A stretch of DNA of 64,000 bases, from positions 62,001 to 126,000 of the forward strand of contig JAFPVA010000130.1 in assembly GCA_017413105.1 (NCBI GenBank). Reading direction: 5' to 3'. Source of the DNA: Butyrivibrio sp. GTDB taxonomy: Bacteria; Bacillota; Clostridia; Lachnospirales; Lachnospiraceae. Below the pieces are notes generated by a model, which saw only the letters and a list, made by a program, of their open reading frames with translations, was not told the DNA's origin and made no database searches. Positions 16,600-24,496 of the stretch are shown piece by piece (position 1 is the first letter of the stretch; each line of letters opens with the position of its first letter). Made by a program: the position numbers and the translations under genes.

Positions 16600-17379
16600 T
16601 TATTTCTTTCTAAACCATGAAAAAATGCCTTTTTTCACATCAAGATCCAAGAATGGAACCTGCTCTCCTGCTACTCTGCGGCAAATGTTCATGTATGCCT
16701 GACCGGCAAGAGAATTGTCGCCTACAAGCGGCTCACCGTTATTGGTTGCAACAACGATGTTTTCATCATCCGGAACCTGACCGATGAGTTCTACAGCAAG
16801 AATATCAATAACATCATCAGCAGACATCATATCTCCGCGCTTAACCATATCCGGACGAAGTCTGTTTACAATAAGCTGTGTCTTCTTTATCTCGTTAGCT
16901 TCAAGAAGACCGATAATTCTGTCTGCATCACGAACTGCTGATACTTCCGGAGTAGTAACAACTAATGCCCTGTCAGCGCCAGCAATTGCATTCTTAAATC
17001 CCTGCTCAATTCCAGCCGGGCAATCAAGAATAATATAATCAAATTCAGCCTTAAGCTCCTCTGTCAGCTTTTTCATTTGCTCAGGAGTAACGCTGGTCTT
17101 ATCCTTAGTCTGCGCTGCAGGAAGAAGGAACAGAGAATCATATTTCTTATCTCTGATAAGAGCCTGCTTCAATTTGCAGTTACCCTCGATAACATCTACA
17201 AGATTATAGACAATCCTGTTCTCAAGTCCCATAACAACATCAAGGTTTCTAAGACCTATATCTGTGTCAATAAGAACTACTTTCTTGTTTAGTTTGGCAA
17301 GACCGGTTCCGAGGTTGGCTGTAGTTGTAGTCTTACCTACACCACCCTTACCGGATGTGATTACAATAACTTCTCCCAT
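16600..17379 (-). CDS. minD: Septum site-determining ATPase MinD
   Basis: A membrane-associated ParA-type ATPase that recruits MinC to block FtsZ assembly away from midcell. It has the deviant Walker A SGKGGVGKTTTTAN, the DTDIGLRNLD block and DCPAGIE. A C-terminal amphipathic membrane-targeting helix is seen (KKGIFSWFRKK). The longest frame starts with TTG at 17391, but that codon is part of the ribosome-binding site; ATG 17379 with GGAGG just upstream is the better start and gives 259 aa. It lies 17 bp after minC. Confidence 0.95.
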   Translation of the reverse strand: MGEVIVITSGKGGVGKTTTTANLGTGLAKLNKKVVLIDTDIGLRNLDVVMGLENRIVYNLVDVIEGNCKLKQALIRDKKYDSLFLLPAAQTKDKTSVTPEQMKKLTEELKAEFDYIILDCPAGIEQGFKNAIAGADRALVVTTPEVSAVRDADRIIGLLEANEIKKTQLIVNRLRPDMVKRGDMMSADDVIDILAVELIGQVPDDENIVVATNNGEPLVGDNSLAGQAYMNICRRVAGEQVPFLDLDVKKGIFSWFRKK

Positions 17380-17396
17380 ATTTTCCTCCAAATTGA

Positions 17397-18152
17397 TTAC
17401 TTATTGTATTGTCTCAAAAAAGAAACTCCATAGCCGGTTTTAACAATATGACCATTGTCTATGTAGGCTACTTCAGGTTCATTTTCAGAAGTCATGATTT
17501 TTTTCTTCTTGAATCGAAGCTTGGGACCTTTCTCGGCATCAGGTGATATTGCTATAGCATCAGCTATACGGACCTGAAGCGGATCAAGCTTAAGCGCCAT
17601 TACAATGGCATCTCTGTCACCGCCGGCTCCGGCGAAAGCATTTCCTCTAAGTTCACCAAGAATAAAGATACTGCCATAGGAAGTAACAGTTCCACCGGGC
17701 TTAACATCACCAAGGATTACTACGCTTTGTTCACAGGATATATCCTGCCCGGATCGGAGATTGCCTTTGAAAATAAGAGCACTGTTATCGTAGAAAGGCA
17801 TAGCATTAGCAGAAGATTCCTTGGCCGCATCCTCTAAAGCTTCCTCTCTTTGTTCCAAAGCCTTTTCCTTATTCTCAATATTGAATAATCTTTCTGTGGC
17901 TGATTCTTCATCGATGATACAGGTGATTGTAAGATCTGAGCTTTTGTTAATAGTCTCAACAACCTGTTCCTGCTCATTATCCGACAGATTTCTTCCTCTA
18001 ATGATAAGACCCATTTTATTTTTTCCAAGAAAAGAAGAAGCCTCAGAAAACCTCAAGGCTATCTCTGCTCTAAGTTCATCAAATGGCGTATTCTTATCAA
18101 GGACAAGAATGATTCCTGACTTAGTCCCTTTAATTGTTACTGTCTGATTCAA
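17397..18152 (-). CDS. minC: Septum site-determining protein MinC
   Basis: Inhibitor of FtsZ polymerisation, activated by MinD. The N-terminal FtsZ-binding domain (about 1-100) is followed by a charged coiled linker (about 105-130). The C-terminal right-handed beta-helix has the recognisable NLRSGQ, VVILGDVKPGG and YGSIFILGELRG motifs, then GGDRDA and LDPLQVRIAD. No ATG is available near the N-terminus. I choose TTG 18152, preceded by GGGGTGG, over the TTG at 18167. About 251 aa. First gene of minCDE. Confidence 0.92.
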   Translation of the reverse strand: MNQTVTIKGTKSGIILVLDKNTPFDELRAEIALRFSEASSFLGKNKMGLIIRGRNLSDNEQEQVVETINKSSDLTITCIIDEESATERLFNIENKEKALEQREEALEDAAKESSANAMPFYDNSALIFKGNLRSGQDISCEQSVVILGDVKPGGTVTSYGSIFILGELRGNAFAGAGGDRDAIVMALKLDPLQVRIADAIAISPDAEKGPKLRFKKKKIMTSENEPEVAYIDNGHIVKTGYGVSFLRQYNK

Positions 18153-18285
18153 AACAAACCACCCCAACTAATTTTGTAAATTCATACCATAATAGTATAC
18201 AACAATTTCAGAATATTGAAAGAAAAAACGCTATATAATGTATTTTAAATCAAGAAACTGTACATATATAGTAAACAAGAAAGAA

Positions 18286-18421
18286 TGTCGCTCGCGACAT
18301 TCTCGCGCCGAGCGCGGTTGCATTTATGCAACATATTCCTATCGCGCGATGTGCAGATCACTTGGCGAGGTTTTTTCGAGCCTAGTGAAATGTCATACAC
18401 AGTAGTGCGCATCCATAGCGG
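18286..18421. repeat. GC-rich hairpin cluster, possible dispersed repeat element
   Basis: Consecutive inverted repeats are visible: GAATGTCG/CGACATTC with a 4-nt loop, CGCG/CGCG around CCGAG, and GTTGCAT/ATGCAAC with a 2-nt loop. Further CGCGCGATGTGC and GTGCGCATCC segments follow. Base composition is clearly richer in GC than the AT-rich sequence on both sides. It has no coding potential and resembles a REP/MITE-like unit; I cannot test its copy number. Confidence 0.5.
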
Positions 18422-18431
18422 AGCGTTTTTT

Positions 18432-18456
18432 ATTGAATAGGAATTTCCTATTCAAT
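18432..18456. repeat. Perfect 12-bp inverted repeat next to the tsf terminator
   Basis: ATTGAATAGGAA and its reverse complement TTCCTATTCAAT are separated by a single base. It lies directly beyond the T-tract of the tsf terminator. It may be part of the neighbouring hairpin cluster or a second transcription-blocking structure. Confidence 0.65.
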
Positions 18457-18457
18457 A

Positions 18458-18487
18458 AAAAAGAGCTTTGGAATATCCAAAGCTCTT
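18458..18487 (-). terminator. Rho-independent terminator of rpsB-tsf
   Basis: On the minus strand AAGAGCTTTGG pairs with CCAAAGCTCTT around a 5-nt loop, followed by T residues. It lies 15 bp after the tsf stop codon. Confidence 0.92.
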
Positions 18488-18501
18488 TAAAACCTAATTT
18501 A

Positions 18502-19455
18502 TTAGTTGAGACCAGCTGCCTGCTTAGCAACTTCCTCAGCGAAGTTCTCGTTCTTCTTCTCGATACCTTCGCCAGTCTCGAAACGAACAAATCTCTTGAT
18601 TGAAAGCTGTGCGTTGTTGTTCTTACCAACCTGTGCAAGGTACTGACCAACAGTCTGCTTTCCATCCTCAGCCTTTACAAATACCTGCTCGTTAAGGCAG
18701 ATCTCTTTGAGCTCCTTGTTAAGACGACCAACAAGCATCTTCTCGATGATCTCCTGAGGCTTTCTCTTGCCCTCTGGAAGCTCCTCATTCTCCTTCATAG
18801 CCTGAGCAAGAAGAATCTCCTTCTCGTGGTTTCTGTACTCCTCAGAAACATCCTCAGTAGCAACATACTTAGGTGAAAGAGCTGCAACCTGCATAGCTAC
18901 ATTCTTAACTGCTTCCTTGATGCTGTCATTTACTACATCTGTTGTAGCCTCAACGATTACAGAAATTCTTCCGTTGCCGTGAACATAAGGAACTACGATT
19001 CCGTTAGAAGCAACAACCTTCTCAAATCTTCTGATGCTGAGCTTCTCAGAAATAACTGCTGTGATCTCAACAAGAGCATCATTAACAGTCTTGGACTCAT
19101 CCTGGTTCCACTTCTCTGCCATGAATGCATCCATATCCTTAGCGTCTGAATTAACAGCCTGCTGAGCAACAGCCTCAACAAAAGCCTGGAACTTTTCGTT
19201 CTGAGCAACGAAATCTGTCTCAGAGTTAACCTCAACAACTGCAGCTGTCTGATCATCCTTAACTGCAATTCTTGTAAGACCTTCAGCTGCGATTCTGCTT
19301 GCCTTCTTCTCGGCCTTCATGATTCCATTCTTTCTAAGATACTCAACGGCTGCATCCATATCTCCGTTAGTCTCTGTAAGAGCCTTCTTGCACTCCATCA
19401 TTCCAGCGCCTGTTGACTCACGTAACTCTTTAACCATTGCTGCTGTGATAGCCAT
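18502..19455 (-). CDS. tsf: Elongation factor Ts
   Basis: The guanine-nucleotide exchange factor that regenerates EF-Tu-GTP. The N-terminal UBA-like region is seen (AAMVKELRESTGAGMMECKKALTE), followed by the TDFVAQNEKF signature and the dimerisation core, with LLVGR-like and QYLAQ motifs near the C-terminus. The frame continues to 19509, but ATG 19455 (MAITAAMV) has CGGAGG 8 bases upstream and fits the family start; 317 aa. Second gene of rpsB-tsf, 93 bp downstream of rpsB. Confidence 0.97.
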   Translation of the reverse strand: MAITAAMVKELRESTGAGMMECKKALTETNGDMDAAVEYLRKNGIMKAEKKASRIAAEGLTRIAVKDDQTAAVVEVNSETDFVAQNEKFQAFVEAVAQQAVNSDAKDMDAFMAEKWNQDESKTVNDALVEITAVISEKLSIRRFEKVVASNGIVVPYVHGNGRISVIVEATTDVVNDSIKEAVKNVAMQVAALSPKYVATEDVSEEYRNHEKEILLAQAMKENEELPEGKRKPQEIIEKMLVGRLNKELKEICLNEQVFVKAEDGKQTVGQYLAQVGKNNNAQLSIKRFVRFETGEGIEKKNENFAEEVAKQAAGLN

Positions 19456-19548
19456 GTATTTTTCCTCCGTATTATATTGATATAATTTGGAAAAAGATAT
19501 ACCAATCATACGTATATCTTTTTCCTCATATTTTTTAATTATTCAAAT

Positions 19549-20313
19549 TTACTCTGCATCTGCAGCTACTTCTTCGATATCTGAAGCCTCTGCCTCATCT
19601 GCAACATAGTTTGCAGCAGCATCAGACTCAGCGCCCTGATTTGCCTCGATAACAGCATCAGCCATCTTACCAACGATAAGCTTTACAGCTCTGATAGCAT
19701 CATCGTTACCAGGAATGATGAAGTCAAGCTCTTCAGGATCACAGTTTGTATCGCCGATACCGATAAGAGTGATTCCAAGAGACTCGGCCTCCTGAATGCA
19801 GATTCTCTCCTTCTTAGGATCTACTACGAAGATTGCATCAGGAATTCTCTTCATATCTCTGATTCCGCCAAGGTTAGCCTGAAGTTTAGCAAGCTCCTTC
19901 TTAAGCTGAGCAACTTCCTTCTTAGGAAGAACATCGAATGTGCCATCTTCCTGCATCTTCTCGATAGCTTTCATTCTTGCGATTCTGCTCTGGATTGTCT
20001 TGAAGTTTGTGAGCATACCACCAAGCCATCTCTCGTTAACATAGTACATACCGCAACGCTCTGCCTCAGTCTTAACTGCATCCTGAGCCTGCTTCTTAGT
20101 ACCTACGAAAAGGATTGTTCCACCCTGCTGTGCAATCTCGAATACTGCCTTGTAAGCCTCGTCAACCTTTACAACTGACTTCTGAAGGTCGATGATGTGG
20201 ATTCCGTTTCTCTCTGTGAAGATGTAAGGAGCCATTTTAGGATTCCATCTTCTGGTCTGGTGTCCGAAATGTACACCTGCTTCAAGTAACTGTTTCATTG
20301 ATACAACGCTCAT
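19549..20313 (-). CDS. rpsB: 30S ribosomal protein S2
   Basis: A component of the small ribosomal subunit. The 254-aa protein shows the S2 signatures: [26 protein letters not shown] broken into its two motifs near the start, [10 protein letters not shown], and the [12 protein letters not shown] and [10 protein letters not shown] regions. The C-terminus is an acidic Ala/Glu-rich tail. The SD sequence GGAGG precedes ATG 20313. It is driven by a good sigma-A promoter and a long structured leader, and is co-transcribed with tsf, as in most bacteria. Confidence 0.97.
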   Translation of the reverse strand: MSVVSMKQLLEAGVHFGHQTRRWNPKMAPYIFTERNGIHIIDLQKSVVKVDEAYKAVFEIAQQGGTILFVGTKKQAQDAVKTEAERCGMYYVNERWLGGMLTNFKTIQSRIARMKAIEKMQEDGTFDVLPKKEVAQLKKELAKLQANLGGIRDMKRIPDAIFVVDPKKERICIQEAESLGITLIGIGDTNCDPEELDFIIPGNDDAIRAVKLIVGKMADAVIEANQGAESDAAANYVADEAEASDIEEVAADAE

Positions 20314-20340
20314 TTTATTACCTCCGTTTGGTTTAATCTT

Positions 20341-20503
20341 CCGTGTATACGTGGCCGGATACGTCTGCCTGTTGCGTTATCCAGACAAACAGCCCTCAAA
20401 CTGATCATTGCTATCTGCAATGACACCGGAATGAGTAGTGAATACACGTGTTTATTTGCTATTACTATGAATTTGGGCATAATAATGCCTATAAGTCCAC
20501 AGC
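20341..20503 (-). promoter_or_regulatory. Structured 5' leader of rpsB, candidate ribosomal-protein autoregulatory element
   Basis: Between the promoter and rpsB the transcript can form several helices. GGCAT/ATGCC lies at 20476-20489. A perfect TCATTGC/GCAATGA hairpin with a 5-nt loop lies at 20405-20423. A closing helix pairs CGTGTAT (20342-20348 complement) with 20442-20448. Two mutually exclusive stems use 20357-20386 (GGATA/TATCC or GTCTG/CAGAC). The layout is like an S2-binding leader, but I do not recognise a named Rfam family. Confidence 0.6.
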
Positions 20504-20509
20504 TTTTTT

Positions 20510-20538
20510 ACTATAACATAGTCAAATCCATAATTCAA
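20510..20538 (-). promoter_or_regulatory. Sigma-A promoter of rpsB-tsf
   Basis: Minus strand TTGAAT, 17-bp spacer, TATAGT. It is followed by an A-rich start region near 20503, giving a leader of about 190 nt before rpsB. Confidence 0.72.
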
Positions 20539-20561
20539 CACTAATTTAAAGAATTAATATA

Positions 20562-20602
20562 AAAAAGAAGTAACATCTATTTATAAAAAGACTGTCACTT
20601 CT
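20562..20602 (-). terminator. Rho-independent terminator at the end of the che/fliA operon
   Basis: On the minus strand AAGAAGTGACA pairs with TGTTACTTCTT (11 bp with one G-U) around an AT-rich loop, followed by T6. It starts at the stop codon of the MltG-like gene and separates the chemotaxis operon from the rpsB promoter. Confidence 0.85.
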
Positions 20603-21415
20603 TTATTTGCAAATTATACTTGCTATCTGTTCATAGGTGGAACCGGCAGGAATTGTCTTAACGCCGGATCTGATGATCCTGTCCATACGTCTGTCAACCA
20701 GATACTGATTGAAGGAGTATGAATTGTCAACAAGACCTTCCCTGTAAAGGATTGCTGCTACCTGATCTGAACTAAGACCACCGGGAATAGTAACTGTTTT
20801 GGTTACGGAAGTCGTACTGCTGGCAGTAGATGCCTCATTACTTTCAGAAGTAACCGTATTAACAATTGAATTAGCTGAAGTAGATGCATCTGCTACAGAG
20901 CTATCAGCAACTGTTTCTGTGTTTTCATCACTTGGAGATGTATTCTGTTCTTCTGCCTGAGAATTTGCCGAATCCTGTGTTGAAGTAGGTTTTGTTTCAA
21001 CGGATGCTACTTCTTCTTGCTTATTGGAAGCTTCTCCACTGCTGCTGTCATCATTTCCCTGCGTTTTGCTCTCGCTTTCAGTTTCTGTCTCTCCTTGGAT
21101 AACATCTTCAGCCAGGTCAGAAACATATTCACTTGTCTCAGCGATTGCCTCGTCGATTTTTTCAGATATTTCTTCTCTTGCTTGATCCAGTGTTTCACCG
21201 GATGCAACCTGATCTTGTTCTTCATTGGTATCAGCTCCGTTTGAACCGGAATCAAGGACTCCACTGTTTGGGTCAATCATTCCGAGACTTTTGGCTCTTT
21301 CAATTACCTCAGCATCTGAAATTGACGCCTTCCTTCCTCCCAAGGCGAACCCCATAACAATCGCAGTCAGGATTATACCAATCCCCATTCCGCGAAGGTA
21401 GTATTTAAGCTTCAT
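20603..21415 (-). CDS. Membrane-anchored protein with MltG-like C-terminal module
   Basis: A 270-aa protein with one N-terminal membrane helix (about residues 9-27). A long Ser/Thr/Glu-rich, probably extracytoplasmic linker follows (about 50-205), then a compact C-terminal domain (about 208-270: VTIPGGLSSDQVAAILYREGLVDN... and IPAGSTYEQIASIIC). This resembles the LysM-like subdomain that precedes the catalytic part of the MltG/YceG endolytic transglycosylases, but the catalytic domain is missing. It may bind peptidoglycan. It is the last gene of the chemotaxis operon, 14 bp after the SwrB-like gene. Function unknown. Confidence 0.6.
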   Translation of the reverse strand: MKLKYYLRGMGIGIILTAIVMGFALGGRKASISDAEVIERAKSLGMIDPNSGVLDSGSNGADTNEEQDQVASGETLDQAREEISEKIDEAIAETSEYVSDLAEDVIQGETETESESKTQGNDDSSSGEASNKQEEVASVETKPTSTQDSANSQAEEQNTSPSDENTETVADSSVADASTSANSIVNTVTSESNEASTASSTTSVTKTVTIPGGLSSDQVAAILYREGLVDNSYSFNQYLVDRRMDRIIRSGVKTIPAGSTYEQIASIICK

Positions 21416-21429
21416 TGACTAATTTTTCC

Positions 21430-22404
21430 TTATTTTACTTTGCGATGTTTATTTGAAAGATCTATAACCAGCTTAACTTCTCCAATGCCTAGACCAAGTT
21501 CTCTTGCAATGACCATATTGGATTTTCCGGCCTTATGCATTTCGATTATCTGTCTGTTCTGTGAAATAGGATCTGTTGCTGTAAGTTCCTTCATATTTTT
21601 ATCAGGATTCTGAGTTCTGCCTTCAGCCCTGATAGCTTCTGTAAGTTGTACAACCTTACCGCTGTTACTATTTGCAGTATCCGGTTTATTGCCTATTACA
21701 TGAAGAGTACTTGCCTGTTCAGCTGAAATAACCTGAGCCGGAATTTCATGAAGCGGACGAAGCTCATTCTCTGAAACATAGCCTGTCTCAGGCTTAGGAT
21801 TAGATACCGGAACATTAACTGATGTAATCTCCGGTTCTTTTTCCTTGTATGGAATACGGATTCCGCTCAATTTGTCATCAGCTTCATCAAGTAGAATCGC
21901 TCTGACATTCTCTTCTCTGGGAATAGGTTTTTTAACGGCATTTTCAAGATTTGTTGTAGCTTCCTGTGCCTCTCTTGCTGTAACTTCCGCATCACGGACT
22001 GCCTGCTTGGCTTCATCGGTCTTCTTGGAAACCTCGGAAACTACATCGGTAAGATTTTTGTGCTTATCATTTAACATGTCATACATGAACATAACTTCAT
22101 CGTGGTTCTTGTGTATGTCATTTATGACTGTATCAGAATATTCGCCTATGGCAGAGAGCTTCTCATTGGAAATCCTCTCCATTGCACGTTCTGTTCTATC
22201 AAGGGAATTGTCTACGGTATCATCTACCATATTTTCAATGAATTCCTTCTGATCCTCCACTTCACGACGAACAAGCTCACGGATCTCACGTTCCATGAGC
22301 ATCTTGTCTTCCTCGTCCATTTCCTTACTGGCAGGTAGAAGGTAACCTATTATGATAGCTGCAAAACCTGCAACTATTAGAACAATTTCAGTAATGCTGA
22401 TCAT
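21430..22404 (-). CDS. SwrB-like (DUF6115-type) membrane-anchored coiled-coil protein
   Basis: A 324-aa protein from ATG 22404 (GGGCGGAG upstream). It has one N-terminal membrane helix (about 5-22), then a long charged coiled coil (about 30-160), a disordered Pro/Glu-rich stretch, and a short C-terminal helix-turn-helix-like motif (about 280-318: IIEMHKAGKSNMVIARELGL plus IGEVKLVIDL). Bacillus SwrB/YlxL, which activates flagellar export and sits between sigD and rpsB, has a membrane helix and a similar C-terminal motif. This gene occupies the same interval, downstream of fliA and before rpsB. The call rests on architecture and synteny. Confidence 0.55.
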   Translation of the reverse strand: MISITEIVLIVAGFAAIIIGYLLPASKEMDEEDKMLMEREIRELVRREVEDQKEFIENMVDDTVDNSLDRTERAMERISNEKLSAIGEYSDTVINDIHKNHDEVMFMYDMLNDKHKNLTDVVSEVSKKTDEAKQAVRDAEVTAREAQEATTNLENAVKKPIPREENVRAILLDEADDKLSGIRIPYKEKEPEITSVNVPVSNPKPETGYVSENELRPLHEIPAQVISAEQASTLHVIGNKPDTANSNSGKVVQLTEAIRAEGRTQNPDKNMKELTATDPISQNRQIIEMHKAGKSNMVIARELGLGIGEVKLVIDLSNKHRKVK

Positions 22405-22470
22405 TTCTCCGCCCAATTCCCCTAAACACAAGTAAATACAATACCTTTAGGATATTATATAATAGAAATA

Positions 22471-22866
22471 TTAAATCTTCAAATCAAAACCTGATGAAAT
22501 CCCAAAATCAACAGGCTTTCCATTTCTATCAAGAACATGACCAGCAAGCTTTTCCATCTTTTCTGTTGAAAGCTGACGCTCTAAAATGGCATTTTTCCCT
22601 TCGTTGCCATCTCTGTGACCTCTGCGGTTCTGACCGCCATCTCCCATATATTCATTACTGCCCTTTTCCTGAGCATCTGACTGGAGTTCCCCTTGCCCCA
22701 CATCGTCTTTCTCAGTCACCTGACTTCTCTGATTATCAACTTCCTGATTAAACTGCGCCTGGAAATTGCGTTGATCCATCAGTGGACGGGCTTCTTCCGC
22801 AGCTTTTAGGCTCCCAACCTCGCTTGAAGCCGCCATTACCCCAAAATCTATTCTGTTTATTGACAT
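22471..22866 (-). CDS. Conserved small hydrophilic protein of the flagellar locus
   Basis: 131 aa, with no membrane helix or signal. The N-terminus (MSINRIDFGVM ... RPLMDQRNFQAQFNQEV) is followed by a charged, Gln/Asp-rich region with the DAQEKGSNEYMGDGG motif. I recall similar small proteins next to the motility sigma gene in clostridia, without a known function. It lies 30 bp after fapA in the cheA-fliA operon, with GGAGGAGC as a strong SD. The context suggests a flagellar or motility-regulatory role, but nothing in the sequence proves it. Confidence 0.7.
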   Translation of the reverse strand: MSINRIDFGVMAASSEVGSLKAAEEARPLMDQRNFQAQFNQEVDNQRSQVTEKDDVGQGELQSDAQEKGSNEYMGDGGQNRRGHRDGNEGKNAILERQLSTEKMEKLAGHVLDRNGKPVDFGISSGFDLKI

Positions 22867-22895
22867 ATCAGCTCCTCCTTCCCGACTTCATTATA

Positions 22896-24476
22896 CTATA
22901 TAGGAGCCAATCGTACATCCCCTTCTTTCACAACAAAGCGGCTATATTGCACGGGTTTTTTAACTATCATCGATAGTTCACCAATATTTACCGTGGTTCC
23001 GGGATAAGCAGTTCCTTCAACAATAACATCTGCCTCTTTTTGCTCAGCTAGTTTTTCCATAAGCTGAGAATATTCCTCGGAATTGGACTGAAGCTGCTCT
23101 GTAAGTGCCTTGTTCATCGCAACAAGCTTCTGAACATTTGCCACCTGATCAGGGGTAAACTTTGCTCCTGCCTTTAGCATTTTGCTAAAGCCTTCAATAG
23201 TAGGCTTTATTGCTTCAATATTCTTCTGCGCATCAGTCATAAGCTTTTGCAATTCTTTAAGTCGTATCTTAACCTGAGGATCAGCACCTACTTCTATAAT
23301 GGTATTAGCCCCCATTTCAGAGCCAAGGATTTTGGCTTGAATCCTGTCTGCTGCGCAAACCTTTCCTCCGGCTATGAAACCTCTTTTCCCCAGGACATTT
23401 ATTTCTGTACCGCTGGTTACGTTTGAATGAAGAATACACTCACTGGTAATTCCACCGCCTGCCATGATTGTGGCATTTTCAATAAACCTGGCTACAATAT
23501 TTCCACCGGCTTTAATATTGCCTCCGGCTTTAACACCACATTCAAGTATTACATCAGCTCCGGCTTCAAGATTTGCTCCCTCCACAATGTCCTTAACAAC
23601 AATATTGCCACCGGCTTTAACACTGAAATTAGAAGCTATAATGCCTTTTACTTCTACGCTTCCCTCATATTCCAGATTTCCGGTTGAAACATCTACATTC
23701 TGCACAACAAGAACATCAGAGACCGTGATCTTTCCTTCTTTTATGGTCACATGTCCTGATTTCGCAGCTGTAAGAGTCTTCTTATCTTCAGATATTGTTG
23801 TGTTTTTACCGTATTTTATAAATGCAGACTTTACTGCAGCAGGTTTTATATTTTCTCCATAGATATTGATTCCCGGCTGCCCCGGTACTTCCGGATGAAG
23901 TGTTGCCAGTACGTCGCCTTCATTACAATTGTTTATAAGATTAAGATGGAAATAGTCCACACTTCCATCTTCTCTGACCGTTGGCTTCGGCCGAAGATTG
24001 GCATTAAAATGAAGCTCAACTTTTGCGTTTTTCCCCTGTATCACGGGCTTTCCCTGTGCAACCACTATCTCAGTACAGTATTTTCTGTGTTCAAAGAAAT
24101 CGTGAATGGCTTCTTTTTGTATACCATAAGTTATTTTTCTGTAGGCAAGGCTTCCAAGAACATCCGTTTCAGTAAGTAGTTTCGAGCCTTCTGATGGAGG
24201 GTAAAAAATAGCTGTGACAGTCATGCGGTCTTTCGACGTTTCAAATTTCACCCCTTCATTTTCCGGCAAAAGCTTTGCTTCGGTAAAAAGAAAAACAGTG
24301 TCATTATCTGCATTAGTCACAGCTTCGCTAATCTTCACAACATCATATTCTATTTTTCTGTCATCAAGATAATCTCTTACAATATTCACATCTAATGGCA
24401 CACCATCGTCCGTAGGTTTGTAGACTCTGATGCCACTACCTTTGTCGGTAATAACCAGTTGAAAATAGCCATTCAT
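22896..24476 (-). CDS. FapA-family (DUF342) polymer-sheet protein
   Basis: 526 aa. The N-terminal region (about 1-165) is followed by a right-handed beta-helix built of short Gly-rich repeats (about 170-400, with repeated VKAGGNI, LEAGADV and IKAGGNIV steps). A C-terminal coiled coil (about 415-500) comes last. This matches FapA/DUF342, commonly linked to clostridial flagellar or sigma-factor loci and of unclear function; MinC shares the same beta-helix type. It lies directly downstream of fliA (20-bp gap), so it is likely part of the motility regulon. Confidence 0.82.
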   Translation of the reverse strand: MNGYFQLVITDKGSGIRVYKPTDDGVPLDVNIVRDYLDDRKIEYDVVKISEAVTNADNDTVFLFTEAKLLPENEGVKFETSKDRMTVTAIFYPPSEGSKLLTETDVLGSLAYRKITYGIQKEAIHDFFEHRKYCTEIVVAQGKPVIQGKNAKVELHFNANLRPKPTVREDGSVDYFHLNLINNCNEGDVLATLHPEVPGQPGINIYGENIKPAAVKSAFIKYGKNTTISEDKKTLTAAKSGHVTIKEGKITVSDVLVVQNVDVSTGNLEYEGSVEVKGIIASNFSVKAGGNIVVKDIVEGANLEAGADVILECGVKAGGNIKAGGNIVARFIENATIMAGGGITSECILHSNVTSGTEINVLGKRGFIAGGKVCAADRIQAKILGSEMGANTIIEVGADPQVKIRLKELQKLMTDAQKNIEAIKPTIEGFSKMLKAGAKFTPDQVANVQKLVAMNKALTEQLQSNSEEYSQLMEKLAEQKEADVIVEGTAYPGTTVNIGELSMIVKKPVQYSRFVVKEGDVRLAPI

Positions 24477-24496
24477 TATGATTACCTCTCATATTT

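Larger units (their letters stand above)
18168..18501. other. Gene-free 334-bp stretch between tsf and minC
   Basis: This stretch holds, in minus-strand order, the tsf terminator, a 25-nt near-perfect palindrome and a GC-rich cluster of hairpins (18285-18421). An AT-rich segment follows that must contain the minC promoter (a TATACT -10-like element near 18195 is visible, with no clear -35). No open frame in it looks like a gene. Confidence 0.8.

Noticed and set aside
18286..18421. tRNA or 6S-like RNA gene
   Set aside because: The hairpins do not form a cloverleaf, no CCA or T-loop sequence is seen, and the bulged long-hairpin shape of 6S RNA is absent.
20341..20503. T-box or known riboswitch in the rpsB leader
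   Set aside because: No T-box sequence, no specifier-loop layout and no terminator/antiterminator T-tract; rpsB is not a usual T-box target.
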